A stretch of 21,634 bases of DNA from a virus, in IMG/VR virus record IMGVR_UViG_3300027631_002180, positions 1 to 21,634 of that record; one strand, given 5' to 3'. The stretch's first letter is position 1, and every line of letters starts with the position of its first letter. Below the pieces are notes generated by a model. It was not told the DNA's origin. It did not search any database and was given only the letters and a program-made list of their open reading frames with translations. Below are positions 11,065 through 18,601 of the stretch, one piece after another. Position numbers and translations under genes: made by a program.

Positions 11065-11080
11065 TTTTGGATAACCAAAA
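11065..11080. repeat. Inverted repeat between divergent promoters
   Basis: TTTTGG-ATAA-CCAAAA, a perfect 6-bp inverted repeat directly behind the -35 box of the early promoter and 5 nt before the late-type box of the opposite operon. Possible operator; chance is also possible. Confidence 0.4.
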
Positions 11081-11085
11081 TACTG

Positions 11086-11094
11086 ATTAAATAC
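11086..11094 (+). promoter_or_regulatory. Probable late promoter for the sugar operon
   Basis: ATTAAATAC, differing from the GATAAATAC consensus seen here by two bases, 21 nt before the ATG at 11116. A TATAAT hexamer follows at 11098-11103, but with no -35 box at the right distance. Confidence 0.5.
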
Positions 11095-11115
11095 TACTAT
11101 AATTTAAGGAACGTG

Positions 11116-12039
11116 ATGAAGAAAGTTCTCATAACAGGATTGTCAGGATTCATTGGCGGATATCTCCAAAATCGTTTAGCAAACCAATATCAAATTTTTG
11201 ATTTGGCATGTGACTTGTTGGACAAGGAAGCAATTGACAATCGATTAGCCGAAGTTGATCCAGAGTTCATCATCCATTTGGCTGCACGAACTGAAGTGGA
11301 AAAGAGCTTTTATGAGCAAACAACTTTTAGCCAAATCAATTATGTTGGCACTGTGAACATGATTGAATCAGCTAGGCATTTGAAAAATCTCAAACTGTTT
11401 GTGTTTAGCAGCACAATGGAAACTTACGGTTGGCAACCTGAAAGCGATTTGATTCGCGACGGTAAACCGTTTACTTTGCCAGTGTTTGATGAGTCAACCA
11501 AACAATATCCCAATGCACCCTATGCTGTGGCCAAAGTTGGTTGCGAACTTTATTTAGAATATGCACACCGATCGTTTGATTTTCCATTCTGTGCATTTAG
11601 ACAAACCAACACATATGGCAGACATGACAATGACTTCTTTGTGGTGGAACAAATTATTACACAGATGTTAGCCAACCCAGATGAAATTAATTTAGGCTAC
11701 GGTAAGCCTTACAGAAACTTCTTATGGATTGATGATTTAATTGAATTGTATGCTACTGTGTTAGAAAAATCAGAACAAGCTAACGGAGAAATTTTCTGTG
11801 TTGGCCCTGATAATGCACTTACTATTGAAAGTTTAGTTGAAAAGATAGCCACCAAGATGAACTGGGAAGGCAAAGTCAATTGGAATACAAAACCTAAACG
11901 TGATGGCGAGATCTATGTTCTAAACTCCACGGCAGCAAAAGCAGAACGCCTACTAGGATGGAAACCAACAGTTGATTTAGATACAGGTCTAGATAGAACT
12001 ATAGAGCTCTGGAAAAGCAAGAAAAATGAATCTAATTAA
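11116..12039 (+). CDS. Extended SDR: NAD-dependent sugar epimerase/dehydratase/reductase
   Basis: A 307-residue Rossmann-fold protein. The nucleotide-binding GLSGFIG is at 8-14, an AAR motif follows at ~56, SST at 98-100, and the catalytic Tyr136/Lys140 pair is in YAVAK. The extended-SDR C-terminal end is LLGWKPTVDLDTGL. The motif after the active Ser reads T-M-E instead of the T-D-E of 4,6-dehydratases, so an epimerase or 4-ketoreductase role is more likely. Next to an RfbH-type dehydrase it is the natural candidate for the final ketoreductase of a 3,6-dideoxysugar (inference). AAGGA lies 5 nt before ATG 11116; a GTG directly upstream (11113) is less likely. It overlaps the dioxygenase gene by 14 bp, so the two are co-transcribed. 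Confidence 0.87.
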   Translation: MKKVLITGLSGFIGGYLQNRLANQYQIFDLACDLLDKEAIDNRLAEVDPEFIIHLAARTEVEKSFYEQTTFSQINYVGTVNMIESARHLKNLKLFVFSSTMETYGWQPESDLIRDGKPFTLPVFDESTKQYPNAPYAVAKVGCELYLEYAHRSFDFPFCAFRQTNTYGRHDNDFFVVEQIITQMLANPDEINLGYGKPYRNFLWIDDLIELYATVLEKSEQANGEIFCVGPDNALTIESLVEKIATKMNWEGKVNWNTKPKRDGEIYVLNSTAAKAERLLGWKPTVDLDTGLDRTIELWKSKKNESN

Positions 12040-12766
12040 TCTTAATAATTTAACATCTGCATTTGCAAACTATAAATCTAGTCCGTTTGATCATTGCGTT
12101 ATTGATAACTTTTTATCAAACCCAGAAGTAATTGAGTCTGAATTTTTAGATTATAGTTCGCCTCATTGGTTAGAGTACAACAATCTTGTACAGCACAAAA
12201 AACTTAATTGTGATTGGTTTCTATTTCCTAAAAATACATATCAGTTGATTGCATATTTAAATTCTTCTGAATTTGTAGATATGCTTTCTAAGTTTGTAGG
12301 TTGTAAACTATATAGTGATCCAGGATTACAAGCAGGTGGCTGGCATATGCATGGCACCGGTGGTTCCCTTAATCCACATCTCGATTACTCTATACATCCA
12401 AAACTACCTTTACAACGTAAACTTAATCTTATAATTTATCTTAGTAGCGATTTTAAAGAAGAACACGGTGGCCACTTTGGTCTATGGACTGGTACCGATA
12501 CTCCTGATACACTAGTTAAAGAAGTGTCACCATCATTCAACCGTGCTATTATTTTTGATACTACACAGAATTCGTGGCACGGTCTTAGTCGTGTCTGCAA
12601 TACTCCAGAAGGTGTATATAGGAAAAGCATAGCAATTTATTACTTAACAGACCTTCAAGAGGACACAGATACTCGATCCCGTGCTCTATTTGGGTTAGTC
12701 GGCAATCAGCAAGCAATGGCAGATGAAGTAAATTCTTGCCCGCATTTAATTACAAATAAAAAATAG
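12026..12766 (+). CDS. 2-oxoglutarate/Fe(II)-dependent dioxygenase (prolyl-4-hydroxylase-like fold)
   Basis: A 246-residue protein with the double-stranded beta-helix metal triad: H118-x-D120 in NPHLDYSIHP, distal H185 in NSWHGLS, and the basic 2-oxoglutarate anchor in YRKSIAIYYL (R199/K200). The KLNLIIYLSSDF...HGGHFGLW strand pair is typical of phage and bacterial 2OG oxygenases. It uses Fe(II), O2 and 2-oxoglutarate to hydroxylate a substrate, which the sequence does not identify; protein side chains, sugars or nucleobases are all known for the superfamily. It lies inside the NDP-sugar operon, 13 nt before the RmlB-like gene, so a sugar or glycoprotein substrate is a reasonable guess. No signal peptide. 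Only a weak Shine-Dalgarno; the overlap with the SDR gene suggests coupling. Confidence 0.85.
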   Translation: MNLINLNNLTSAFANYKSSPFDHCVIDNFLSNPEVIESEFLDYSSPHWLEYNNLVQHKKLNCDWFLFPKNTYQLIAYLNSSEFVDMLSKFVGCKLYSDPGLQAGGWHMHGTGGSLNPHLDYSIHPKLPLQRKLNLIIYLSSDFKEEHGGHFGLWTGTDTPDTLVKEVSPSFNRAIIFDTTQNSWHGLSRVCNTPEGVYRKSIAIYYLTDLQEDTDTRSRALFGLVGNQQAMADEVNSCPHLITNKK

Positions 12767-12779
12767 GAAATATTCAATA

Positions 12780-13799
12780 ATGAAAAAAACAGTACTTGTT
12801 ACCGGTGGCGCAGGATTTATAGCACACATGGTAATTGAAACTATTTTAGATAGGACTGACTGGAATATTATTACAATTGACCGTTTAGACTTTTCAGGTA
12901 ACTTACATAGACTGCACGAAGTAGTTGCAGAACGACCAGAACATAAATCTAGAGTTAAATTTGTGTTCCACGATATGAAGTCGGAATTTAATGAACAAAT
13001 ATCAAATGCTATTGGCAATGTTAACTACATCTTGCACATCGGAGCTGCATCACATGTAGACCGGTCAATTGAAAATCCAATGGCATTTGTCTTAGACAAT
13101 GTTGTGGGCACTTGCAATGTTCTAAACTTTGCAAGAACTTGTACTAATTTAGAAAGATTTATCTACTTTAGTACAGATGAAGTGTTTGGGCCTGCACCTG
13201 ATGGAGTAGAGTATGACGAACGTGCTAGATATAATTCAACCAATCCGTATTCTGCTAGTAAAGCAGGAGGTGAAGAACTGGCTGTTTCTTATCATAACAC
13301 ATACAAACTACCTGTTTACATTTGCCATACTGTAAATGTGTATGGGCATAGACAACATCCTGAAAAATATATTCCTAAGTGTATTAAACATATTCTTAAT
13401 GACACTGAAATACTAGTACATGCAGATCCAGTAACCGACAAGCCTGGATCTCGACACTATGTACATGTTAAGGATGTAGCAGATGCATTATTATTCATTC
13501 TAGACTTGCCTCAAGACGTTTTTGAAAATGACTACGGCGGCGCCAAGTGTCCTAAATTTAACATTATTGGTTATACTGAGTTAGATAATTTAGAGATTGC
13601 ACAAGTGATTGCTAAGTGTATGGGTAAGGAACTAAAATATAAACTTGTAGATTTTAATACAGTAAGACCAGGATTAGATTTAAGGTATTCATTAAGTGGC
13701 GACTTGTTAAAAAAATTAGGATGGTCACCTCAAATGTCGTTTGAAGAACGTATACAAGAGTTAGTTGATTGGACATTGGAACATAGGCATTGGTTATAA
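12780..13799 (+). CDS. RmlB-type NDP-glucose 4,6-dehydratase
   Basis: A 339-residue extended SDR close to dTDP-glucose 4,6-dehydratase, which makes NDP-4-keto-6-deoxyglucose, the first committed step to most deoxysugars. Seen: GGAGFIA at 9-15 (the last Gly of GxxGxxG is Ala), the RmlB nucleotide-loop pattern DFSGNLHRL, ASHVDRSI, the dehydratase triad motif STDEVFG at 131-137 (D133/E134), catalytic Y157/K161 in YSASK, and the C-terminal RPGLDLRY...LGW. It looks like RmlB rather than the RfbG-type CDP-glucose dehydratase, although an RfbH homologue (normally CDP-dependent) follows. So the nucleotide carrier is open. AGGAA about 10 nt upstream overlaps the dioxygenase stop. Its stop overlaps the rfbH start by 1 bp (TAATG). 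Confidence 0.9.
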   Translation: MKKTVLVTGGAGFIAHMVIETILDRTDWNIITIDRLDFSGNLHRLHEVVAERPEHKSRVKFVFHDMKSEFNEQISNAIGNVNYILHIGAASHVDRSIENPMAFVLDNVVGTCNVLNFARTCTNLERFIYFSTDEVFGPAPDGVEYDERARYNSTNPYSASKAGGEELAVSYHNTYKLPVYICHTVNVYGHRQHPEKYIPKCIKHILNDTEILVHADPVTDKPGSRHYVHVKDVADALLFILDLPQDVFENDYGGAKCPKFNIIGYTELDNLEIAQVIAKCMGKELKYKLVDFNTVRPGLDLRYSLSGDLLKKLGWSPQMSFEERIQELVDWTLEHRHWL

Positions 13800-15121
13800 T
13801 GGAAAAAAATAATATTTTAAATAGTGTTTCAGATTTTATCAAAGATAAAAATAGTAAAAAGACTTGGGTAGCTGGTAAAGACTTTGTAAACTATGCTGGT
13901 CCTTACTTTGACGAAAATGAAATTGTATCAGCAGTATCTACTTTGTTAGACGGCTGGTTAGTAATGGGCTCAAAGTCTGTAGAGTTTGAGAAGAAATTCC
14001 CCAAGTACTTTGGCAAAAACTTTGGCATATTGACTAACTCTGGGTCTAGCAGTAATTTGTTAATGATGGCATCGCTTACTAGTAAGCGTGGTTATAATTT
14101 GCCCAAGGGAACAAAGGTATTAATGCCCATTGCAGGTTTCCCCACAACACTCAACCCTACGCTACAAGTTGGATTTGAACCCGTGTTTGTTGATATTGAG
14201 TTAGACACACTTAATTTAGATCTAACCCATGCAGAAGAATTAATTAAAGAACACAATATTCGTGTGATTACCTTTGCACACGTTTTAGGCAACCCGCCTA
14301 ACATGGATCGAGTGATGGAGTTAGTTAACAAGTATGACATGATTCTATTAGAAGATTGTTGCGATGCACTTGGATCTACTTATGACGGTAAACCACTAGG
14401 AACATTTGGAGAAATGGCTAGTTGCAGTTTCTATCCAGCACACCACATGACCATGGGCGAAGGTGGTTTTGTTTCTTGCAATACCTACGAACAGGAAGTC
14501 TTGTTACGTTCATTCCGCGAATGGGGTCGTGGTTGCTATTGTGTAGGGCCAGAGGCAAACAAACTAAAGTGCGGCTCGTGCGGCAAACGTTTTAATGAAT
14601 GGATACCTACAATGCCAGGTGAAATATTTGATCACAAATATGTCTATGATGAAATTGGTTACAACTTAAAACCAATTGAATTACAAGGTGCAATGGGTCT
14701 TGAACAAATTAAAAAGTTAGATGAGATACATGCATTACGTAAAAGAAATTATAAATTACTTTTTGATATCTATTCTAAGTACGAGGATTTCTTCCACTTG
14801 CCTAGGGCACAGGCTAAGGCAGATCCAAGTTGGTTTGCATTTCCATTAACTATTCGTGAAGATGCACCATTCAAACGTAGTGATATTGTCGACTATCTAG
14901 AAGAGAATCTAATTCAAACTCGTCCTTACTTTGCAGGCAACATTATGTTACAGCCGGCATATTCGCATATTATGGACCCACAGCAAGCTAAGGACAACTT
15001 TCCTGTTGCTACTTTTACAATGACTAATACGTACTTTCATGGAACTAGTCCTGTAATTACACCCGAGCAAATTGCTTATATTGGTGAAAAAGTTGACGGC
15101 TTTATGAGCCTATATAAATAA
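13799..15121 (+). CDS. rfbH: RfbH/E1-type NDP-4-keto-6-deoxyglucose 3-dehydrase (DegT/DnrJ/EryC1 fold)
   Basis: A 440-residue PLP/PMP-fold protein. In SFYPAHHMTMGEGG, His215 stands where aminotransferases have the PLP-binding Lys. This is the hallmark of E1/RfbH, which uses PMP and an Fe-S cluster to remove the C3 hydroxyl, leading to 3,6-dideoxyhexoses (abequose, paratose, tyvelose, ascarylose). Cysteines match the E1 [2Fe-2S] pattern: C188, then 57 residues, C246-x-C248 in WGRGCYC, and C261 in CGKRF. The last gap is longer (12 instead of 7 residues) and has an extra C258. The ATG at 13799 overlaps the RmlB stop as TAATG; in-frame TTG 13790 is less likely. A partner reductase (E3-like) and a sugar nucleotidylyltransferase are not in the window. 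Confidence 0.92.
   Translation: MEKNNILNSVSDFIKDKNSKKTWVAGKDFVNYAGPYFDENEIVSAVSTLLDGWLVMGSKSVEFEKKFPKYFGKNFGILTNSGSSSNLLMMASLTSKRGYNLPKGTKVLMPIAGFPTTLNPTLQVGFEPVFVDIELDTLNLDLTHAEELIKEHNIRVITFAHVLGNPPNMDRVMELVNKYDMILLEDCCDALGSTYDGKPLGTFGEMASCSFYPAHHMTMGEGGFVSCNTYEQEVLLRSFREWGRGCYCVGPEANKLKCGSCGKRFNEWIPTMPGEIFDHKYVYDEIGYNLKPIELQGAMGLEQIKKLDEIHALRKRNYKLLFDIYSKYEDFFHLPRAQAKADPSWFAFPLTIREDAPFKRSDIVDYLEENLIQTRPYFAGNIMLQPAYSHIMDPQQAKDNFPVATFTMTNTYFHGTSPVITPEQIAYIGEKVDGFMSLYK
15113..15120 (+). promoter_or_regulatory. T4-type late promoter inside the 3' end of rfbH
   Basis: A perfect TATAAATA formed by the last rfbH codons, 18 nt before the GTG at 15139, with AGGAG between. Spacing equals that of the site at 6071-6079, so it is unlikely to be just coding sequence. 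Confidence 0.65.
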
Positions 15122-15138
15122 AAAAACAGGAGATATTC

Positions 15139-15489
15139 GTGTATAAACTAGCATTAATAGAAATCGTGGACAAATATACAATTGCATCTTTAAAATTTGA
15201 CAAGGGTTTAGATTGTAAACCAGAATTAGATTTTTATAGAGAACAATTAACTGATTACGATATGGAACTTATCGCAGATGAGTTAGCGGAATTAAAAGAA
15301 ATCCACAGCCAGATCTGGGACCGAGAAAACGATTTTAAAAAGTTCACAGTGGAACACAAGTATCCTGTTGAAGAAGTTGCACGCCGTGCAATTGAAATTC
15401 GTAATATTAACAACGAACGATATGTTGTTAAGAATAAGATCGCTGAAAAACTCAACGATCCTATTAGAGAAGTAAAAAAATACGGTTAA
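15139..15489 (+). CDS. DUF6165-like protein of glycan gene clusters
   Basis: A 116-residue, mostly helical, soluble protein. Three landmarks fit the DUF6165 pattern as I recall it: the opening ALIEIVDKYTIASLKF, the central E-L-KEIHSQIWDRENDF, and the closing NNERYVVKNKIAEKLN...EVKKY. This family is often found in polysaccharide biosynthesis loci; its molecular role is unknown to me. The start is GTG, supported by AGGAG 6 nt upstream and by a late promoter at 15113-15120. The stop codon shares TTAA with the convergent glycosyltransferase-like gene (4-bp overlap), so the two halves of the island meet here with no terminator. Confidence 0.75.
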   Translation: MYKLALIEIVDKYTIASLKFDKGLDCKPELDFYREQLTDYDMELIADELAELKEIHSQIWDRENDFKKFTVEHKYPVEEVARRAIEIRNINNERYVVKNKIAEKLNDPIREVKKYG

Positions 15490-17243
15490 AGATCTTTTAA
15501 ACTATCCCACAAGTCGTCGACCGATAACGACAACAGGTGATTTCTATTATATTCTAATGTATCTCTTAAAATAGGAAATACCTGTTCTAATTTTTTCTTA
15601 CCTTCATCAGTGGTATAAAATTTTATCTGATTAGCTATAAAATCATGTTTTTCAAAACCCTCTGGCATTGAATCGTAAGACTCGTCAAATAGTTCTGGGA
15701 AGGATTTAAAACCGTATCGACGTAAAGTAGCAAGATGATGCATGGGTCCTACTACAATAAATGGATGGCAACAAAAAATAAGTTTGTAAATTTTTTCAGT
15801 TATATGGGACGGCATGCCATCACCACCGATGTGAGTTTCAGTTACAATTGAAAAATAAGAATTTCCAATCCAAGACGGATTAATTAGCGATCCACCTATA
15901 AGAGGGTCGCTTAGATCAAAAGAGTCATCTTCTACTTTCTTTATTTCTATGCCAGGGCTAGATCTGACATAATCGATAAATTTTTGTTGTTCTTCGTTGG
16001 TATTAGAATTTTGCCAATTTACACAAAATTCATTAAACACACTGTAGCCTTCGTTATTTCCAAACGGGGAGACCATACCATTCCAAGAATGCATGCCGTA
16101 ACCTAACAAGTTTTTATATTCCATACGTTTATAAAATACATACCTGTGGTAAACGATTCTATTGTTAAGATATAAAAACAGATAGGATTTATTTTTATAA
16201 TTATTACAGTAAATTTCCAACCAGTCAATACTATTTGAAGATTCAAGAATTTTAGGAGTTATATATCCGTAAGTATTAAGATCTTTAAATTTTACTAATT
16301 TTTTGTTTGGATCTTCTTTGCGCATTTCTGCTTTGTATTTTTCTACTCGTCTTTCAATAGTAGAATCTGCTCCAGCAAATATGATATTATCAAGTCTTGT
16401 AATCTTTAATAGACGGCATATATTTTCAACTTGTCTATGTATTACTGAAAAATCCCAAACGTCGTCAATTGGAGAAAAGATTGGTTCAAAACTACATAAC
16501 AATAATATCTTAAGACGATCCTGATTAATAAGATCTATAATTTGTTTACTCAATAAAAGTAACGGCCAGCTATAACTGTATTCTGCAACAGTTATTACTA
16601 TAGGATATACGTTGAAATCGTTTTTATAATTATCAATGTCTGATAACGATATGCAATTCATATTATAGTTTTTAGTTTCTAATGAAAATCTACCGTTTTG
16701 AAAAGAAAAATTATCTACTATCTGTTGAGTAGATTCAGATTTAATTTTGAGGTTTCTAATAAAGACAGTACCTTCTTGTTGTATAGGAAGCGGACTATCA
16801 AGAGCTCCTATGTGCAAATGAATAATACCAGACTCGCTTGGCGCCATTTCAATAGTAACACTAGTCCACTTTGACTTTAACAAGTGTTCGTCAGAATTAA
16901 AAGATTGGCCGCCTAAAAATTTCCAACTACCTGAATCTAAAATAGAAATATTACAATTAGGAGCTGTTCCTAATTTTATATCTACTGTAACCTGGTATAC
17001 TGTATTTTTCAATACTTCGTGTCGTGAATATAAATCCCAGGACTCCGAAGTTAACTTACATAAAATTTCTTTTTCAGTATACGGATCCCATTTGTAATTT
17101 TTTAACAAATGTTTGTTAATATCATAAGCCCAGCAAATAAAGTAAGGGCATGTGTTGTAACTCTCATGAAAAACACTTGTTATATTGCCTATTAATTTAT
17201 TTGAGCTTCCACTCGAATTACTAAAAACAAAATTCACTTTCAT
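15486..17243 (-). CDS. Glycosyltransferase-like protein with N-terminal beta-sandwich domain
   Basis: A 585-residue protein. Residues about 65-170 are beta-strand rich (VYQVTVDIKLG, WTSVTIEMAPSESG, VFIRNLKIKS) and look like a jelly-roll, carbohydrate-binding-type module. Residues about 350-580 carry a pattern shared with the gene at 19875-21005: FLYLNNR....HR, (T/S)ETH (468-471), ITEKIYKLI (481-489), HPFIVVGPMHHL, GFKSF and DESYD (520-524). That C-terminal signature is common in phage and metagenomic proteins thought to be GT-B-like transferases with a nucleotide-sugar-binding TEK-type motif; activity is not proven. It overlaps the radical SAM gene before it by 4 bp (ATGA), with GGTGA before its ATG. 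Base composition is strongly A+T-rich. Confidence 0.72.
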   Translation of the reverse strand: MKVNFVFSNSSGSSNKLIGNITSVFHESYNTCPYFICWAYDINKHLLKNYKWDPYTEKEILCKLTSESWDLYSRHEVLKNTVYQVTVDIKLGTAPNCNISILDSGSWKFLGGQSFNSDEHLLKSKWTSVTIEMAPSESGIIHLHIGALDSPLPIQQEGTVFIRNLKIKSESTQQIVDNFSFQNGRFSLETKNYNMNCISLSDIDNYKNDFNVYPIVITVAEYSYSWPLLLLSKQIIDLINQDRLKILLLCSFEPIFSPIDDVWDFSVIHRQVENICRLLKITRLDNIIFAGADSTIERRVEKYKAEMRKEDPNKKLVKFKDLNTYGYITPKILESSNSIDWLEIYCNNYKNKSYLFLYLNNRIVYHRYVFYKRMEYKNLLGYGMHSWNGMVSPFGNNEGYSVFNEFCVNWQNSNTNEEQQKFIDYVRSSPGIEIKKVEDDSFDLSDPLIGGSLINPSWIGNSYFSIVTETHIGGDGMPSHITEKIYKLIFCCHPFIVVGPMHHLATLRRYGFKSFPELFDESYDSMPEGFEKHDFIANQIKFYTTDEGKKKLEQVFPILRDTLEYNRNHLLSLSVDDLWDSLKDL

Positions 17244-18601
17244 TTTTTGTCACCATTTGGATAGAACAAATTTGATATACTTGGTATATAATCGGCAATA
17301 TTAATTTCTCTGTGGTCGTCTAATACGTGTATTCTTTCTTTAAATATATTAAATAATCCAGGATCGTCTGGAGTTTTTAATTCATTAATCAGTAGGTGTA
17401 TCTTAGAATCTAATCCTGGAAACTCTTTCAGTATCTGACTATCGGATAGATATTTTGTCAGTTTGTATATTGCTATTGCTTTAAGGTTGTCTGGTAATAA
17501 ATTAATACGTTGTTCTTCGGGATACATAACTAGGTTAATATTATAAGGCCATTCTTTAAAATACGGATATTCGTTGGCCCGATCCTCTAACCAGTACAAT
17601 AAATCAACAAGATCCATAATAGTTAAAATACTAACAGTGATATTAGTAAGTATTTTAACATTTGGATACTTCATATATTCTTTAGCTGCAATATAATTTT
17701 TACTAATTTGACTCCACTTACTAGGAAATCTCGAATAGTTGTTTACTTTATCATATCCGTCAATACTTGCAATAAGCTCAAATTTCTTATACTTGGGCAT
17801 CAACTCGAAAAACTTTTTATTTAAATTTGTAAAGTTACTAGAGATGAATACTGTTATATTTTTTGCATAATCTTTTTCAACACAATAATCCAATGTCTTT
17901 AAAACAAACGGCATTAATGTAGGCTCGCCTCCTGCAAAACTTAAAATTTCTAAGTTAGGCGCAATCTTTTCAAAGTTTTTCCATACGGCTTCGTTGTCGT
18001 CCCATCCTACTTCACTAACATTCTTCCATAATTTATTGTTCTCTGTAATGCCAGGAGTAGTAGACTTTGACATAAATCTACCATCTTTGATTTCGATGCC
18101 TTTAAATTTTGTAGATAGTTCTGTTAGTTCTTTAGCAACTTGCGAACTATCGTAACTGTTACACATAACACATTTAATATTACATAGATTACTAGGCTTT
18201 AACTCTAATATAACTGGAGTATGCCTAGCCATGTAGTGGCTTTTTATAGTATTATCAACTAGTGTAAGTGCGTTAATATCGTTTTTGTATTCGTTAACAG
18301 ATCGTTTCCTCATACTGGCATCGCCGTCTCGAATACATAGGTCACAAGATTGCGGAATACGACCTTCTGTGAGATCCTGTCGAAGAGTCTGCATAAATTT
18401 ACTATTCCATGCAGTATCAAATGTATCACCGTTAGCTATACTAATGACAGGGCCGTCACCCCAACTATGATACATGGGTTGAAATTGGTAACAACAGGGT
18501 TTTAAATGTCCAGCTGGATTCGTGCTTAATTCTAAGAAAGGATAAAAACAAAATGTTTTACTTTCAATTATTTCTTTTCTTAATTTGTTAATATCATCCA
18601 T
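17240..18601 (-). CDS. N-terminal-twitch radical SAM protein (copy 1)
   Basis: A 453-residue protein. The radical SAM CX3CX2C motif is C140/C144/C147 (SNLCNIKCVMC), and GGEP at 224-227 is the SAM-binding strand. Auxiliary-cluster cysteines lie before the core, the layout of 'twitch domain-containing radical SAM' proteins: C18, C36/C37 in HLKPCCY, C86/C89 in CDLC. The order is therefore permuted relative to SPASM enzymes. It would use two 4Fe-4S clusters; the substrate is unknown. It is paralogous to the gene just upstream (18602-19885), whose stop directly abuts this ATG, and it overlaps the next gene as ATGA, so the four minus-strand genes form one tight operon. AGGAG lies 11 nt before the start. 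Confidence 0.88.
   Translation of the reverse strand: MDDINKLRKEIIESKTFCFYPFLELSTNPAGHLKPCCYQFQPMYHSWGDGPVISIANGDTFDTAWNSKFMQTLRQDLTEGRIPQSCDLCIRDGDASMRKRSVNEYKNDINALTLVDNTIKSHYMARHTPVILELKPSNLCNIKCVMCNSYDSSQVAKELTELSTKFKGIEIKDGRFMSKSTTPGITENNKLWKNVSEVGWDDNEAVWKNFEKIAPNLEILSFAGGEPTLMPFVLKTLDYCVEKDYAKNITVFISSNFTNLNKKFFELMPKYKKFELIASIDGYDKVNNYSRFPSKWSQISKNYIAAKEYMKYPNVKILTNITVSILTIMDLVDLLYWLEDRANEYPYFKEWPYNINLVMYPEEQRINLLPDNLKAIAIYKLTKYLSDSQILKEFPGLDSKIHLLINELKTPDDPGLFNIFKERIHVLDDHREINIADYIPSISNLFYPNGDKK

Noticed and set aside
11065-11080. TTTTGG/CCAAAA hairpin as a transcription terminator
   Set aside because: The stem is short with only two G-C pairs, it lies at gene starts rather than ends, and no T-run follows in a useful position.
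13799-15121. Calling the DegT-fold gene a sugar aminotransferase
   Set aside because: The PLP-binding Lys position is His and the E1-type cysteines are present, so a dehydrase is better supported.
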